DNA of 6,974 bases from Deltaproteobacteria bacterium. GTDB lineage: Bacteria > Desulfobacterota > Dissulfuribacteria > Dissulfuribacterales > QOAL01. Shown here piece by piece: positions 5,402 to 6,974 of the stretch. The translations under genes and the position numbers were made by a program. The stretch is from assembly GCA_027068235.1 (NCBI GenBank), contig JAMOUE010000309.1:1-6974 (forward strand), read 5' to 3'. A model generated the notes under the pieces. That model was not told the origin of the DNA. It saw nothing but the letters and a program-made list of their open reading frames with translations, and did no database searches. Numbering within the stretch: position 1 is the stretch's first letter; every line of letters starts with the position of its first letter.

Positions 5402-6974
5402 ATGGTGGAGCAAAAACAGACCTTTTTTACCTTTTTTAATGTTATATTTTTGATAGGAATACTAACAATGTTGTCTATCCTCACTCCCCTAAATGCCTGG
5501 TCGTCTGTTGACATGACCTTGAAAATAACAGTTGATACAGTCAAAAGAGAAGTAAGCGGAGAAGCAATTACTAGCTCTAGCCTTTTAAATGCCCATCAGA
5601 TTCGTGTAAATTCCCTGGATATATTGAAGTTGGAAACCATCAACGGACAAGCAATACCGTTTTCCATTAAAAATGGAGTAATCTCCCCTAAAGAAAACGA
5701 CTATCACCCTACAGAAAAGGTAAAAATCCTTTTTAGAAAAAAGATACCCATCAGCCAACAGGGGACTAATAAAGACTTTATCACTCCTGACTACGTTCTC
5801 CTAACAGGGATATGGTGTCCTCGTTTGGAGAATATAGCCACCTATCGCTTGATAGTAGAGATCGACAGAGACCTTGTTGCAGTATCGGAAGCTGATGAAA
5901 TCAAGGAAATCAAGAATGAAAACACATCAAACAAAAAGAGATATACTTTTATCTTTGACCATCCACGGCAATCAATCACATTGGCGGCAGCACGTTTTTT
6001 TGTAGAAGAATATGATACAAACGATGATACAAACATTGCCATTTATTTGCTTAAAAAGCGCCCTCAACTAGCTAAGCAGATTTCTCACTCTTTGAAAGTC
6101 AATTTGGAAAAATACCAAAAGCTCATCGCTCCATATCCATTCAAACGATTTCAGGTGATTGAAACGCCAGCCCCCCTTGGGGTAACTGTTCCAACCATTA
6201 CACTTATTGGCACCCAGATAATTGAAAAACCGTTCTTGGTGAAGACGTCCATTATTCACGAACTTGTACATTCATGGTTTGGAAATTCAGTTTTTGTGGA
6301 CGAAACAGGTGGCAACTGGTGTGAAGGCCTTACAACTTATCTGGCTGACTATCTTCTTGCAGAACAAGATGGTAATGGAACCGTCTACCGGCATGACATA
6401 TTAGCTGATTACAAAAGTTATGTTCATAACACCAAGAATTCATTTCCTCTTTCTAGATTTCGCTATAGATACGACAGGGTTTCAAAGGCCATTGGTTATG
6501 GAAAAGGGGCAATGGTATTTCACATGCTAAGAAAACTTATAGGTGATGAGGCCTTTTTCCATGCCATAACCACATTAACTAAAAAATACATGTTTCAACT
6601 TGCCTCTTGGAAAGACCTTGAACAGATATTTTCACAAAGTATCCATAAAGATTTGAATTATTTTTTCAATGATTGGCTTGAAAGAAAAGACATCCCAAAC
6701 CTCAAAATCACAAATTGCACCTATGAAAAGACCAAAGATGGTAAATACTTGACAACGGCAACCATTCACCAAGAGCTTAAACGGGCGTATAACCTACGGA
6801 TTCCAATACAGATTATAACAGTGAATGGTAAAGCAATCCCTTTTATCTTTGAAAGCTCACACCTAAAAACACCAATACAGTTCAAGACTACTGCTCAACC
6901 CAGGCTCTTAATCGTTGATCCTGAATTTGACCTCATGAGAGATCTTACATATGAGGAGTTCCCGCCATCCTTGG
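5402..6974 (+). CDS. Exported M1-family-like zinc metallopeptidase, open at window end
   Basis: The frame is open from ATG 5402 to the window end (524 complete codons, no stop). AGGGAG (5390-5395) lies 6 nt upstream. An N-terminal hydrophobic segment (about residues 8-31, ending TPLNA before WSS) looks like a signal peptide or anchor, so the enzyme probably acts in the periplasm or outside the membrane. The core is HELVHSWFGN (H286, E287, H290), the zinc-binding HExxH with the WxGN extension of M1 peptidases, followed by NWCEGLTTYLADY with the presumed third zinc ligand E308. GYGKGAMVFHMLRKLIG (Y366) matches the catalytic-tyrosine region. The usual GxMEN substrate motif is replaced by GVTVPTITLIG (from residue 260). 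The residues before about 180 look like the N-terminal beta domain. It probably cleaves peptides, and the C-terminus is unseen. It follows the Gate-domain gene by 29 bp. Confidence 0.87.
   Translation, partial: MVEQKQTFFTFFNVIFLIGILTMLSILTPLNAWSSVDMTLKITVDTVKREVSGEAITSSSLLNAHQIRVNSLDILKLETINGQAIPFSIKNGVISPKENDYHPTEKVKILFRKKIPISQQGTNKDFITPDYVLLTGIWCPRLENIATYRLIVEIDRDLVAVSEADEIKEIKNENTSNKKRYTFIFDHPRQSITLAAARFFVEEYDTNDDTNIAIYLLKKRPQLAKQISHSLKVNLEKYQKLIAPYPFKRFQVIETPAPLGVTVPTITLIGTQIIEKPFLVKTSIIHELVHSWFGNSVFVDETGGNWCEGLTTYLADYLLAEQDGNGTVYRHDILADYKSYVHNTKNSFPLSRFRYRYDRVSKAIGYGKGAMVFHMLRKLIGDEAFFHAITTLTKKYMFQLASWKDLEQIFSQSIHKDLNYFFNDWLERKDIPNLKITNCTYEKTKDGKYLTTATIHQELKRAYNLRIPIQIITVNGKAIPFIFESSHLKTPIQFKTTAQPRLLIVDPEFDLMRDLTYEEFPPSL

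Noticed and set aside
5842..6271. Minus-strand reading frames opposite the peptidase gene.
   Set aside because: The plus-strand frame is continuous and carries the HExxH motif; the opposite frames are shadows.

Overview
The window is a low-to-moderate GC bacterial chromosome segment of ordinary cellular genes, with no phage, transposon or CRISPR signal. It holds a str-type ribosomal operon, a type III pantothenate kinase, a CxxC-rich metal-chelating protein, a PilZ protein, FeoA, a two-half Gate-domain membrane protein and an exported M1-like peptidase. This mix would fit an anaerobic Desulfobacterota (delta-proteobacterial) lineage. That placement is inferred from gene content and general resemblance, not from a search.

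Layout. Positions 1-1024, minus strand: rpsL, rpsG and the first 40 codons of tuf, with fusA absent between rpsG and tuf. Positions 1025-1241: a compact divergent control region. The rpsL promoter and the coaX promoter share one TTGTCAA block as their -35 element, and the rpsL leader contains an attenuator-like hairpin followed by a T-tract. Positions 1242-2021, plus: coaX. Positions 2051-2806, minus: a YkgJ-like CxxCxxxCC protein, divergent from a PilZ domain gene (2831-3160, plus) with almost no space between the two starts. Positions 3161-3464: an intergenic stretch with one hairpin and a possible 23-codon ORF just before feoA (3465-3692, plus). Positions 3722-4018, minus: an unrecognised 98-residue protein. 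Positions 4019-4322: a divergent intergenic stretch with three consecutive stem-loops. Positions 4323-5372, plus: an internally duplicated Gate-domain membrane protein. From 5402 to the window end, plus: an exported M1-family-like zinc peptidase, 29 bp after the membrane gene and open at the window edge.

How the genes relate. The str genes form a translation operon. coaX supplies CoA and is separate from it apart from the shared promoter region. FeoA normally partners FeoB, which is not in the window. The only nearby candidate partner is the standalone Gate protein, whose fold family also occurs inside FeoB; a functional link is only a hypothesis. The Gate protein and the peptidase look co-transcribed. 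The best leads are regulatory (shared -35, leader attenuator, stem-loop cluster) and contextual (missing fusA, orphan FeoA beside a Gate protein). I did not find a clear new multi-gene system.
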